Source: Epichloe hybrida (lineage: Eukaryota; Ascomycota; Sordariomycetes; Hypocreales; Clavicipitaceae). From it: a DNA stretch of 64,000 bases. The stretch's first letter is position 1. The number at the start of each line of letters is the position of its first letter. Shown in pieces: positions 44,902 through 56,870 of the stretch. Made by a program: the position numbers and the translations under genes. Below the pieces are notes generated by a model that was not told where the DNA came from, did not search any database, and saw only the letters and a program-made list of their open reading frames with translations. Where the stretch lies: assembly GCA_019022495.1 (NCBI GenBank), contig JAFEKR010000005.1, positions 868,001 through 932,000 on the forward strand, read 5' to 3'.

Positions 44902-47103
44902 ATGGTTTCCTTCTTTGGGTTGAAGCTTGGCAGCGACAGGAAAAAGGCCCAGTATGTTCACACTCCTCATCATTCAATCAACATGGGCTTGTACTAACAC
45001 GGACCTCGTCCTAGAACCAACGCGCAGACCAACAAGGCCCCGCGGAAGTGGGATCGTAATGATCAAAATGCTGTGAGCGGAAGCCAGGACTTCGCCCATG
45101 ATTTCTCGCGGCCTCACTTTCCTTCTTCGACTTCACGACCTGGCACGGCGAACTCAACGCGGAGCATCTCGAATTGGCGGGCCGTGTTCAAGAACCCGGC
45201 CATGACTTCATCCATGGTCGACTTGGCCCCTCCCAGACGAAGGCAGCCTAGCGTTGGCAGCTTGCGACATGCTGCATCAGACATGAATTTCAGATCTGGC
45301 CCTGGATTGCCTGCAGCTCTGGGTGGCAGTGGACTTCGGCCTGGCACGCCGAGCAGATCAGCAACTTCTCAAAAGGCAGGGTCAGATTGGTCGAACCCCT
45401 TGGATGTTCATTTTTGCACGGCTTCAGCAACCAGTCGCCCAGGGGAGTCGTCTCACGAACCGAACGCTGCTGTTCTCGCCGCAGCACAAGCTCCAAAGGC
45501 TCCCACACCGCCGAGGAACTTTATTGGAAACTTGAATCTGGGCCCTAGCGCCGGGGGAGGAGAGGAAGGGCAGACAAATGATGCTGCTGCCTACGACCAT
45601 GTTCGCAAGCCAGATGAGAATCACGTTATCCGAAACGGATATCCTTCGCCACCACAGTCGGATAACAATTCAGACAGAGCTTTCTCGCCCGTCAACAGTG
45701 ATAATGGCTTCTCTGTTGGTAAGCGCAACCTCACAAGCTCATTGAGAAGGATGGACGTTCTAGGACCGACGTCTTTGCCCAGTCCACCTCGGTCTGCGCA
45801 ACGACCGAGGCAAGATGCCCAAGAAGAAGGGCCGCCGATTCGCAATGGACCAGCAAGACGCGATACCCTGGCGTTTCATCAACCTCGAAGACCAAGTTTC
45901 GCCATGGGATTCGAAGGCGTCCAACGAGCGACAATCTTGCACCCACCCAAAGAGGGATTCAGCGGCAACTTTGCCGATTTTGACTTTGGCGAGATTGTCA
46001 CCAAGACGATGATGAGCAATACAAGCCTTCACGACGAGAAGGCGAGCTTCGAACAAGTGTGCAGATCAAGTGTGTCCTCTTGTTCCACAAAGGATTCTCT
46101 GCGTTTCTCAACCTTGCTGGAGTCTCTCAGCAGTCCTTTCACGTATGCGACGCGACCAAACGAACGAGAGGAATCCAAGTCTCCAGCGCCAACACACGCC
46201 TCAGAGGATCAGGTAACAAACTCATCATTGATCGATCAGCTCCCACAGCCACCGCGAGAAGCCACTCGTAGACCGACTGGCCCCCCTTCTACGGCAACCG
46301 GCGTCCATCAGGAAGTAAGCCTTGGGTCCAGAATCGGCCCACGACAAGGCTTCCAGTCGCGCTTCGATTCGGACAGTTCCTCAAGGGCTCCTCCACCACA
46401 GCCTTTACGACCAGTGACCTCTTCATCTGCGGAGAACCATGGACTTGAGCTGAGCTCGAGAGATCCCTTTGGCCCGCCGCCGCTAGACTCTAGCACCAGC
46501 TGCGTGAGAGAAGGGCAATCTTCACCAAGATGCCAGGATAAACCGCCCTCGAGTCCCTTGACTAGACGCCCCATGGAGGGCGACTTCCCCGTGTCAAAGG
46601 GTCTGCCTCGCGGCAGGCGCCCTGAACCGCTCCAAGCGCATCCTGTATCCGCGCCGGATCATGAGGGTGCTGGATTCTTGTTACCGGCATGGTCAGGCTT
46701 GGACCGGTCTGAGCCCCGTCGGTCGGCGATACCAGCACCACTGACTCCTGCACGCCCGTACACGAGTCACGGAGCAAGTACAGGTGTTTCCACGCCAACT
46801 TCAGCCGTGGCACCCCGCATACCCAGTCCAACGTTTCCTTCTCTGGAACAGTCCATCTCCAGCTTGAGCAGTACGTTTGGCAAAAGATTCGAAATCGACT
46901 TTGACGAGCATCTCAATTCACCCACTTTGGGTGGACTCGATTCGATTGGTCGACGCGCCGGCGGAGGTTCCAGATGCGTCGAGGCCAGAAAGGCGCCTGC
47001 TCGACCAGCAGCGGTAACATTACCTCGGCCCTCGAATGGGCAAGGTGAAATGGTACCTACCATGACTCCTGCGACGACGGAATTCTCTGCGACTTTTATT
47101 TGA
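44902..47103 (+). CDS. Disordered hypothetical protein with conserved-looking N-terminus
   Basis: Exons 44902-44951 and 45015-47103; 712 aa. The intron (GTATGT...CCTAG) splits a Gln codon in phase 2. The first 40 residues (MVSFFGLKLGSDRKKAQ, then APRKWDRNDQNA) look like a conserved start module. The rest is Ser/Pro-rich and disordered, with short motifs such as SNWRAVFKNPAMTSSMVDL, NGYPSPPQSDNN and FGKRFEIDFDEHLNSPTLGG near the end. No domain recognised. The repeated SP/TP sites and SLP-type motifs suggest regulation by proline-directed kinases; this is only a composition-based guess. The gene lies head-to-tail with the CysA-type gene, 419 bp apart. Confidence 0.75.
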
Positions 47104-47522
47104 AAAGACCCATAAAACTTGCTTGACTAGATGCCAATGGCTATTGGTGCTGAGATTTTTGCGAATGAAATTACGTCAGGATGCGGTGGCGATTGGGTTT
47201 GTTCTGTATAAAGGCATGTCTTGATTCTAGTAGATAATTTTTTGTGTATGTACATGGTCTGCCATGGTGTATGTATGTACATATATTCTGCAAGTTGGCA
47301 TATACTCCGTACGAGAGGTTGTTGCTTCCAGTATTAACGGGGCACGTGAAATGATGTGCTTGACGTTTTTGCTTACTCATCCAACTACCAACCAACGACA
47401 AGGTCCATGAATTGTCAATTACAGAACATGCGCTCTTCCGACCAGACTTCACTCACGTTGAATCAGGTCGTTCTCACCACTTTTAAACTGCGGGCTTCCG
47501 TCCAATCTTGGGCGCCGCAATA

Positions 47523-49163
47523 ATGTCTTGTTCAGTCGCAACAACAGCGCGCCGCTTGCACAAATCACTCCCGTCGCTATCCTCCACTCGGCTCATCGGC
47601 ACCGCATCGTCACCTCATCACCATCGCCATCACAATCACCATCACCATCACCACCACCACCACCACCATGGCCATGGCCGTGGCTTGCATTCATCCGGGC
47701 CCTCGCGCTCAGGGGCGGCGTCGAACCCACCCATGGCCTTTCCATGCGTAGATGCCCTCGAAGACCGGTCCGCCACTCTTTCGCGAGCCCGTTCAAGGTC
47801 GGGGGGGGGTCCCGAGCCCTCATACACGTCTGGTGCCACGGAATCCTTCCATTGCAGAGACCCCCTCCTGCTCGACTGGGGCGGCGTCCTGCCGGAATTC
47901 ACCGTCGCCTACGAAACCTGGGGGACGCTGAACAGCGACAAGAGCAACGCGATTCTCCTGCACACGGGCCTGTCGGCGTCCTCGCACGCGCATTCCACCG
48001 AGGCGAACCCGCAGCCCGGATGGTGGGAGAGGTTCATCGGGCCCGGCGCGCCGCTCGACACGGACAAGTACCACGTCATCTGCACCAACGTCCTGGGCGG
48101 GTGCCACGGGTCCACGGGGCCGAGCAGCACGGATTCCGGCAACGGGGAGCGCTACGCGACAAGGTTCCCCGTGCTGACGCTGCAGGACATGGTGCGCGCG
48201 CAGTTCCGGCTGCTGCGCGACCACCTGGGCATCGAGGAGCTGCACGCCAGCGTGGGCAGCTCCATGGGCGGCATGCAGTCGCTCGCGGCCGGCGCCATGT
48301 TCCCGTCGAGGGTCCGGCGCGTCGTCAGCGTCTCGGGGTGCGCCAGGTCGCACCCCTACAGCATCGCCATGCGCCACACGCAGCGGCAGGTGCTCATGAT
48401 GGACCCCAACTGGAACAGGGGCTTCTACTACGACGGCGTCCCGCCGCACGCGGGCATGAAGCTGGCCCGCGAGATCGCCACCGTCACGTACCGCTCCGGG
48501 CCCGAGTGGGAGCAGCGCTTCGGCCGCCGGAGGGCCGACCCCGCCAAGCCGCCCGCGCTGTGCCCCGACTTCCTCGTCGAGACCTATCTCGACCACGCCG
48601 GCGAGAAGTGGTGCCTCAACCACGACCCCAACTCGCTGCTGTACGTCAGCAAGGCCATGGACCTGTTTGATCTGGGCCGGGAGAACCAGCTCGCCACGTC
48701 GTCGCGCCGGTCCGCGCGCGAGCAGGACCTGGCGTCGACATCAACCACGATCGCAACCGCAGCCACAGCCGCAGCCACAGCCACGAGCCCGGGGTCCTGC
48801 GGCCTCACCCTGCCGCAGACGCCGTACGAGGAGCAGCCCGACCCGCAGTTTGACGGACCGGAGCCGGAGCCGGAGCCGGAGCCGGGTGCCCCCCGCGCCG
48901 AGGCGGCCAGCTCGCGCCCCCCGGACGATCTGGTCCAGGGCCTGGCCGCGCTGCGCCACACGCCCACGCTGGTCATGGGCGTGGCGAGCGACATACTCAT
49001 GCCCGCCCGCCAGCAGAGGGAGGTTGCCGAGGCGCTGCGCCTCGCCGGCAACCGGGGCGTGACGCACGTGGAGCTCGGCGAGGAGATGAGCCAGTTCGGA
49101 CACGATACCTTTCTCTTGGATCTGGAGCACATTGGCGGCAATATCAAGATGTTTCTGGACTAG
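47523..49163 (+). CDS. cysA: Mitochondrial serine O-acetyltransferase, MetX-like (CysA/Cys2 type)
   Basis: Single exon, 546 aa from the ATG at 47523. Residues 1-30 are rich in Arg, Ser and Thr without acids, as in a mitochondrial presequence; a His-rich run (about residues 32-49, from CAC/CAT repeats) follows. The alpha/beta-hydrolase domain begins at [18 protein letters not shown] and has [17 protein letters not shown], nucleophile GSSMGG (Ser247), Asp490 ([10 protein letters not shown]) and His527 (SQFGHDTFL). This sub-branch of the MetX family (Aspergillus CysA, fission yeast Cys2) makes O-acetylserine for cysteine synthesis; the methionine-pathway homoserine enzyme has a different NSLGSPYGS-type signature. 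An insert of about 90 residues between lid and Asp strand is Ala/Thr-rich with an [10 protein letters not shown] repeat. Substrate assignment rests on subfamily resemblance. Confidence 0.82.
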   Translation: MSCSVATTARRLHKSLPSLSSTRLIGTASSPHHHRHHNHHHHHHHHHHHGHGRGLHSSGPSRSGAASNPPMAFPCVDALEDRSATLSRARSRSGGGPEPSYTSGATESFHCRDPLLLDWGGVLPEFTVAYETWGTLNSDKSNAILLHTGLSASSHAHSTEANPQPGWWERFIGPGAPLDTDKYHVICTNVLGGCHGSTGPSSTDSGNGERYATRFPVLTLQDMVRAQFRLLRDHLGIEELHASVGSSMGGMQSLAAGAMFPSRVRRVVSVSGCARSHPYSIAMRHTQRQVLMMDPNWNRGFYYDGVPPHAGMKLAREIATVTYRSGPEWEQRFGRRRADPAKPPALCPDFLVETYLDHAGEKWCLNHDPNSLLYVSKAMDLFDLGRENQLATSSRRSAREQDLASTSTTIATAATAAATATSPGSCGLTLPQTPYEEQPDPQFDGPEPEPEPEPGAPRAEAASSRPPDDLVQGLAALRHTPTLVMGVASDILMPARQQREVAEALRLAGNRGVTHVELGEEMSQFGHDTFLLDLEHIGGNIKMFLD

Positions 49164-49466
49164 ACGCGGCGCCGAGAGGAGAGAGGACCAATGTGTTTGT
49201 GACGCAGACTGAATATTCAAAGGATACTGAGCTCGGCCTGTCCGTCATGTAGCAAGGTTTATTCGCCATCCTAATGAACAGGGCACAATGTAGTCTATCT
49301 AAACTTTTACGGGGCATGTTGAGATCCCCCCCAATGTTGCCGGCGCCAAAGGCACGGCCGAGTTGATCGAGCATTCTTTTTGTCCATTTGTTCTGTCTGG
49401 AACACCCCACCCCTTTTTTTCCAAATGATGACGCTGAGGTTTCTCAAACGAGTTTTGACCGCGAGC
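49164..49466. other. Convergent 3' spacer
   Basis: 303 bp between the ends of the CysA-type (+) and Mg2+ ATPase (-) genes. Nothing notable beyond a short T/C-rich stretch at 49407-49421. Confidence 0.5.
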
Positions 49467-52400
49467 TTATAACCAGGTTTTGAATATCTTGATGTACATC
49501 ACTTTGACGAGCTGCACCTCCACGCAGTACAGGACCAGCTCCGCGATCAGGAACCCGACGTACGTGGGGGCGGGCTGGGCTAAGCTCAGAGCGCGTTGAA
49601 TAGGAGGGATCCAGGTGATGACGAAGCCAATCACCATTATGGCCCCGGTCGACAGTGCAAGAGGCATGGCGGCGCGACTTTGCACAAATGGCAACTTGGC
49701 TGTACGCAGGAGGTGCACGATGAGAGTCTGGGTGAGAAGACTGGTTGGGCATCGTTAGTATTGGAGCAGGAATGGCAGATGGGAGGACACTCACCCCTGG
49801 AGGAACCAATGGGTCTGAAATAATCTCACGGCCTCTTCGTTGTCGGTCGTTTGAACGCCGTAGAAGAACCAGCCCAGGGCGAAGGTGAGGATGTCAATGA
49901 CCGAGCTGGTGGGCCCAAGCACGATGACAAAACGAAGAAGATCTGGTCATCGGGTTAGTACAAGACGCATTGACGGACATGACGGAACGGGGGTTCCCTC
50001 AAACACACCCCAGGTTTTCCAGCTCTTCGGAGTCTTCAGGTACTCTGGATCGACTCGGTCCCAGGGAATGGCAATCTGACTGATGTCGTACAGCAAGTTC
50101 TGTGCCAGAAGTTGTATCCCTAGCATCTATTCATCGCCTCGTTAGTGCCACGTGAGATTCTTCTTCTTCTTCTTCTCCAAGGGCAGAGCCTACATACCGG
50201 GGTGAATGGGAGCCAGGCCGAGGCCGCAAGCATACTGAAAACATTGCCAAAGTTGGAGGATGCCACCATCTTGATGTACTTGATGGTGTTGCCGTGGGTA
50301 AGTCGCCCAGTTGTCACACTGGTGACCATGATATCCAGGCCCTTCTCCGTGAGCACGATATCGGCGCAGTCTTTTGCAACGCTTGCGCCAGAGTCAACCG
50401 AGATGCCCACATCCGCTTTCCGCAGCGCAATGCAGTCATTGATGCCATCGCCGAGCATGCCAACACAGTGGCCGGACTTTCGAAGACTGCCAACGACCAT
50501 GGCCTTCTGACCGGGAGTTAGCTTGGCAAATACCTTGCACGTCCTGACGACTGCGTCGAACTCGTCCGTGCCTTCGAGAAGAGCCAGCTCGGGTCCAGTG
50601 ATGGCCTGCATGTCATCATTTTCTGCGACGTCATCGCGGCTGATGAGATCGAGACGCTGGCACACGTTGACGGTCACGGGAAGCGTATCTCCGGTGAGAA
50701 CCTTGACTTCTACGCCGAGGTCCTTCAGCTGAGCAATCGATTGAGCAGCATCATCTTTCGGTGGGTCAATAAAGCTGAGCATTCCCTCGAGAACCATTGC
50801 CGATTCCAGTTCGTGCAGCATTTCCTCGTCGTGCATGTCGACGTCACCGACTTTCTTTTGGGCAACAAGAAGAACCCGGTACCCGGCTGTGTTGAGCGTG
50901 TTGGCCCGCTCGATGAGCATCTGTTTCTTCTGGAAGTCCAGAGGTAATGTGACGCCACCTCGACGCACCGTGGAGCAAATGCGAAGAACTTCCTCGAAAG
51001 CGCCCTTGACAATGAGTAGGTTTGTGCGCGTTGCTCCTTTGACAATACAAGCAGATCTGCGGTGCTCAAAGTCAAAAGGGATAGCGGCCACTTTTTCGTA
51101 TTGTGCAGTATTGACGGGGCAGCCATCGGTCATTCGATGTTCAAGAATCGCACCGTCGATGTTGTTGCCGTTCGAGCCCTGGACAGCGGCATCGACCGTA
51201 GCTAGCTTCAAGACATCGACATTGGTTTCACCCGTGTAGTCGAGGTAGTGGCAGAGAGTGATCTCATCCTTGGTCAACGTTCCGGTCTGTGCAGGTGTTT
51301 GTGAGTAACTCGACTTTCGTGCTTTGGGTTTTCGACATCAGCCTACCTTGTCGCTGCATAGAACTGTCATGGCACCAAGGTTCTGAACCGAGTCGAGTCG
51401 CTTAACAATGGCCTTCATCTTGGACATGACGTAAGCACCGCGGGCCAAGTTGGCATTGACGATGGCGGGAAGCATCTCAGGAACCAGTCCGACCGCGACA
51501 CTGATGCTGTACGTTGCGGCACCCTGCCAGTCCTTGGTAGTGTATCCAGAGATTCCCAGTACCTATATTTCCATCAGCGTAAGCAAGCTTTGCCAATCTT
51601 GACAAGAGAAGAGGGCAGAGAACTTACCAATGGGACCATGGTGAGCATAAAGCCAATGAGCATGTAGCTGACGTGTCGAATGCCCAGCTGGAAGGAGTTG
51701 GGCTCCCGGCGCTTTTTGAGTTCCTTGGCCATGGTTGCGATGAGAACATCTAGTTCAAAAAAAAAAAAAAAAAAAAAAAAAGATCAGTATCTGTGGAGCG
51801 GAAGCTAGGGGAATTCATGATGGTGCCGTCAGCATACCAGCTCCGGTTCGAAGAACCAATGCAACTCCATTGCCCGATATGACACTAGTTCCCATAAAGG
51901 CAATGTTACTCAAATCAAACAATGACGTTCCTTTCTCGCCAGAGATATTCCCCGTCTTGGACACGGGGTCACTCTCTCCAGTCCAAGTTGACTGGCTGAC
52001 ACGAAGGAAATTCGATTCGAGTATGAGGCAATCAGCTGGCATGACAGACCCAGGAGAAAGAAGAACAATGTCTCCAGGTACTAAGTCCGCTTCGGCGATG
52101 GTCTTGGAAGTCGATTCGCTCGGTGTAGAGAGCTTTTGATCGACAATCATGTTGGATTGGCGGCGGACCTCGAGGTTGGATGAAACAGATGCTTGCAGCC
52201 TAAAAACAGCCACACTGCTGCGATATTCTTGCCAAAAGCGAACCAAGACAGAAATGACGACCATGATGACTAGGACAGCGAACCCTTTCTGAAGATTTGC
52301 GGCTCTGGTTAGTGAATGTTCCATCTTTGGTCGTTCCTGGTTCGTTCAACTTACCCAAGAACCAGGAGGGATGGCAGCATTCAGCACAGCCAGAACAATC

Positions 52401-52738
52401 AACAGGATATTGAATGGGTTCGGGATGGCCTTGAGGAGAGTGATGATCCAGGAAGGCGCGTGATGAGTTGGGAGAACATTTGGCCCCTTGATAGATCGGC
52501 GAGCATCCGCCTCCTCGTCGGTCAGTCCATCTCGATGAGTTTGCAGATGATCGAATACCATGTCCGGCTCCATTCCTGCAAATGCGGAAAGAACAGCCTC
52601 GGCAGAGGTGTCTCGGGTGTGCGAGGGGGGCTTCCGCCATGAACAACTATTGGCGGGCCATGAAGAGGCTCGTTTGAGTCCGAGGCGTGAGGTCAATCGA
52701 CCCATCATAGCGGGAGAGCTTGCCGCGTGGGAGGGCAT
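49467..52738 (-). CDS. Mg2+-importing P-type ATPase (MgtA/MgtB-like, P3B)
   Basis: Eight exons: 52738-52355, 52288-51838, 51749-51628, 51562-51347, 51286-50198, 50126-50009, 49942-49795 and 49740-49467; 2802 nt, 933 aa, close to bacterial MgtA length. In order: cation-ATPase N domain (MVFDHLQTHRDGLTDEEAD), first membrane pair, actuator (WTGESDPVSK), SVAVGLVPEMLPAIVNANLARGA in M4, phosphorylation site SDKTGTLTKDE (Asp390, spanning the exon 4-5 junction), nucleotide-binding domain, hinge LGDGINDCIALRKADVGIS, then GASVAKDCADIVLTEK and six C-terminal membrane helices. The M4 and hinge signatures fit the MgtA/B subfamily rather than Ca2+, H+ or Na+ pumps. It should import Mg2+ at the plasma membrane. 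Intron 2 has a 24-25 T tract before its acceptor. Bacterial MgtA has Pro-Ala where Cys-Ile occurs after GDGIND here. Confidence 0.92.
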
Positions 52739-55038
52739 CTTGAGGATTGTCCTACTAGGAATAGGAAGTAAGAAGTCTTCATGCCAGAGTAAACTTTCTT
52801 CTGAGGCAAAGGTTTTTTGGCGTATAAGCAGGGAAATGGGATCAGAATATGACTGGTGACGATACGAATTGTCCGAGATGAATGCTATGGCGGCTTGAAG
52901 CGCGATGATTGTAGCTGGAATGCTGCAGTCGCCGCCACGACTGCTTGATCTCTATTCGTGATATCCTCCAGCGTTGCGATCTAACAGCTCAAGTAGATGA
53001 GCTGCTTGAACACGGTTCTCGACTGTAGAGAGGGAAAGAAAAAGATGAAAAGCTGAAAGATGGTGATTGAAATCGAGGATTTGGAAACAATGTCGCGTGG
53101 AGTGATGCAGGACGCGAGTCTAATAAATATGAAGCGTAGTCGCATGCATACAAGGCTTTAAGATGAGCTTTTACATGTATGGTGTGGGATGGTCAAGCAA
53201 AGGAGTAGAAGAAGAATTGGCATGTGGGACCTTTTTTTTTTTTTTCCACACCTCTTTGTACCTCAGCTTAATGGCCGTTTTGGGCGAGACTGTGGGGGCG
53301 CGAAAAGTGCCGAGCACAGCCTCGCTTTTTCCTCCTCAGAAAAAGAGAATTCCAACAAGGCAGCCGAGCGTTGCACAGGCACAATCAACGAGACCAAGGA
53401 GAAGACGGAGAAGACGGAGAAGACGGAGAAAAGCCCTCAACAAGCTGGACTTTGGCGGCCCAAGGCCCAGGCCAGGGCTCGACGCACACGATGTGCAACT
53501 TGATGTTTGACGGTAAGCATCGCCGTGCGACCTCGCTACACTGTAATGAATGGTCTCCATCTGACATTGTGCTGACAGTGTGCTGACACTGGACAGTGTG
53601 CAAATTTTGTGTGATGCAAACGCGACAAGGTACGGAATCTGGTGTCGACTTCATCTCCTGTCCGCTCCTGTCTGGCGGCCATGAGCCGCCCCAAACGCAT
53701 GATAGCAGCCTCATCAGGAACTCTTCCCGTCGTAGGAGGGCATAGGAGGGCCGTGGGGGCCATTGTGGAACCCAAGATTCCTATTGTTGCTTCCACAATC
53801 AACAGCAACAGCTTGACGCATTACAGCCGCATACTGCGGACCGGCCGTGAAGCCATCTGTGATGATCTGTCGGCCTCGTGCCCCCCTTCCTGGAGCATGC
53901 AGCAGAGGATGATTGGGGATGATTGAACTTTTTGACCCCGGTCCTTATCTTCGCAAGGGTCCGATTGCTGTTGCCTAAAACCACGACTCAGCCTAGGCTC
54001 AGCCATTTTGATGGAGACGCGGAATTTTTTATTTTTTTTCCCCGTTTTCACGATGTTATCGCTGTACGTCGCATCCACGCGCCAGCCAAACTCCTCAATT
54101 CTCCGATAAGAACAACTCTTGTGTTTCCAATCAATATTGATTGTTTCGTGAGCGGTCTGCCAGGATGGGTGGCCGATCGTGGTCACGTCGACGGGCGCCG
54201 GGCAAATTATTCCATCTACTATCATTAATCGACCCTGAAGCCAAGGGTTGGTTAATTTTGGCTGCCCGTATTACCGTTGTGCAATACATAATGCCGTGTC
54301 ACGATGGACGCTTCTAGACACTTCTTACGGAACATTCCTTGTCTGTAGCTTCGCTCCTCCCGCTTTACAGGCAAGATGTGCAACCCTGAAATGTCCAAGG
54401 CTGCTGTCCTGGCCTGATCCCCATCTCACATCTGCGACATTAAGAAGTCAAGTTAAGCCGAACTCCTGTGTGGAATTGATAAAAACTGTCACTAGCTGTT
54501 GATATGGGATGTTAATATTATCCAAGTTTGGACGCGGGTGCGTCCACGAGTTCTGGTGAGCTGAGTTGGATAAGAAACTGCTACTAGTGAGCCAAAAAAG
54601 AAAAGAAAGGAAAAGAAAAAAAGAACGGAAAAAAAAAAAAAGGTAGTGCGACCACAACTTACATACACAAGCATGACTATTTATAGGATTGGAAACTCAT
54701 AGCGAGAATCATGTAAGACGAATGAGACAATGAGACGGATCATCCCTGAACGGAGTACACATGTACATACGGACTACTGCCCCAGGGTAGGCACGATTTA
54801 CGGATTACATGTATGGCTCAGGAACTTGATGCCCTGCAGGCGGCTGCCTGCAGTTGACTGGCACGCTGGCACCTGCCTGACGTCAGTTGTCCTAGAATCT
54901 GGACCGAACACGCAACGCGTAATCTACGTAATCTGCATCGTCCGTCATGGCTCCGTATCCCCGCTCTCAAAGCAGCTCTCAAAGCACATGTTGGCATGAC
55001 AGCAATCGACAGACCTCAACTCGTCTCCATCCCAGCAC
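52739..55038. other. Intergenic, divergent promoters
   Basis: 2.3 kb with no gene I can support. Contains GGAGAAGAC units (53398-53430), T-runs near 53231-53244 and A-runs near 54597-54642. Short frames here lack motifs. Confidence 0.5.
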
Positions 55039-56333
55039 ATGATACAATATCTCGTGTTGTGCATTTTGCTCAGCTTCGTCATGGCGCACATTGCATCCAA
55101 CCTGCTGCTGCATCGCTTCAGGCAGATGAATTTGTCCAGGCCCCCGCAGCAGCCCGATCCTCGGCCATCCGATAAAACAGACGCAGAAGATGGCTTCTAT
55201 CGCCCGACGCCCATCGACATCGCGGTCGCCCAAATCATGCTTACCAAATCTATGAAACTGCCCCCCGAGCTGGTGGATTCAATATTTGACTTGGCGGAAT
55301 ACTGGGCGCACTCCATAAATGCGATTGACTACCAAGCAGAGCAACAAGATCACTTACGCATCCCTGGGCCGTCCGCGTCGGAAGACAAGTTTCTGGTAAG
55401 TGCCCGTTCTTCGTGGATGAACATGGAGTTTCTAGACAAGCTGACATGTTAATTTTTGTGCCATGTGACGTGACAGCTTCGATCTTATCCCCTGGGCTTG
55501 ACGGGCATCGAAGGACAAAACTCATTATCCAAGGAACTGGCCTACGATACACGCGCCGCAAAGCCCCTTCCGCGAAAAACCGATTGCGATCCTTCCTACT
55601 TTGCCAAAGTGGCCAAGTATCCAACACCTCGTCTTTTAAGTCCGGCCCGCAAGATTGTCTTCAAAATTAAAAGCCGCGATCAGGGCTGGGGCGGCCAGTC
55701 AATCCAGAGGGGGACCTACCAGGGCTCTTGGACGTGGTCTGAAGCAGGGCTAGAGCGATTCGATTCCGAACTAACATGTTGGTTGATCCACTTGTCCCGA
55801 TCTAAATGACCCAACGCCACTGACAAAATAATACCTTGTCAGGCAACGCACAGTGCACTCTCGACGTACGCGAGGACGAGAATGAATCAAAAACATGCCC
55901 GCTTCCTGTATGTGCTTTGCGGCCTCTGCAGCCAAAGATTAGCAAGAAACAGAGCAGGTCCGAGGAGAACAGTCCGAATGATACAGCCCAGGTTGATTAC
56001 GGCGGGTCTGACATCAAGGATGATGCCGAGGACGAATACTCATACGTTCATCATTTACATTGGCAGCCTGAATGGCTGATCCAATGCAACAAAACCGCAA
56101 CTAGTGACTGGCAAGAACACGTGGTTACCTGGTCATATTTGGACGACGTGAACCCGGATACCGATGCGGGCAAAGCACTTGCTGATCAGGGACGAGGACG
56201 AGCGACAGGAGATGGTTCGTTTGTTCGGGATCTGCGCATGGGTGATGTGATTACGATATGGGGTAAAGCCAGGTTTCCTGGGTGGGTGAACCACATTGAA
56301 CATGTCAAGATTGAGGTGTATTGGGCGGTGTAG
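55039..56333 (+). CDS. Hypothetical protein
   Basis: Exons 55039-55395, 55477-55777 and 55843-56333; 382 aa. The second intron uses an unusual GTTGGT donor with a CACTGAC branch and TTGTCAG acceptor; without it the frame stops soon after. The start is uncertain: ATGs also occur at 55081 and 55126, and the first 30 residues from 55039 would form a hydrophobic anchor (MIQYLVLCILLSFVMAHIAS). Conserved-looking pieces are LPPELVDSIFDLAEYWAHS (F-box-like), IVFKIKSRDQGWGG, YQGSWTWSEAGLERF, HHLHWQPEWLIQCNKTATSDWQEHVVTW and GDVITIWGKARFPGWVNHIE. This pattern recurs in fungal proteins of unknown function with beta-sandwich-like C-termini; I can give no function. Confidence 0.72.
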
Positions 56334-56870
56334 TGTAATAAGGTAGGTATTTGAAGAGAGCTCGGTCGCCACGGTTCATTTATTAACCACGACCGAAGGA
56401 TTGCTGTTGTTGAGTCTGACGAGGTTCCATGTTCCCCGTCTCCGAAGCCTACATTTTCTTTTCCGGCTCGCGCTTGGATCCAGGGCTTCTTCTCCTTGAT
56501 CAAAGGGACTGCCCGACACACAGTGCAATTACGGCTAATAGTCCGTAGACGAAGCCTGATTTCCTGGTGGAAAAATGCTAATCCTTGCGTCCAATTGCGA
56601 TTTGATCCTTCCAACCCCGCCCCGCGCAGGTCTTCATCAACGCTTATTGACCATACATACAGATCTTCTGGGGGATATATTGTAAGAGGGGCAGGTGCCC
56701 TGCAGGGGGTCTTCTCGTACCCGACCCACCTATCCTAATCACATGACGGCCCTATCGCTTAGTCAGACTACATCTCCCCCCCCTGACAAGACCTGTGGGT
56801 CTAACGCCAATAACCCCTACAGCACTGTAGATAGCAACACCCTGGCAGGCGGCCAAAAGACGACCACGCG
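56334..56870. other. Intergenic
   Basis: 537 bp between two plus-strand genes. No gene or repeat of note seen. Confidence 0.5.

Noticed and set aside
47528..48670. 380-codon plus-strand frame over the CysA-type gene
   Set aside because: Shadow of the real gene in another frame; Arg/Ala/Pro-rich composition from GC-rich third positions and no motif.
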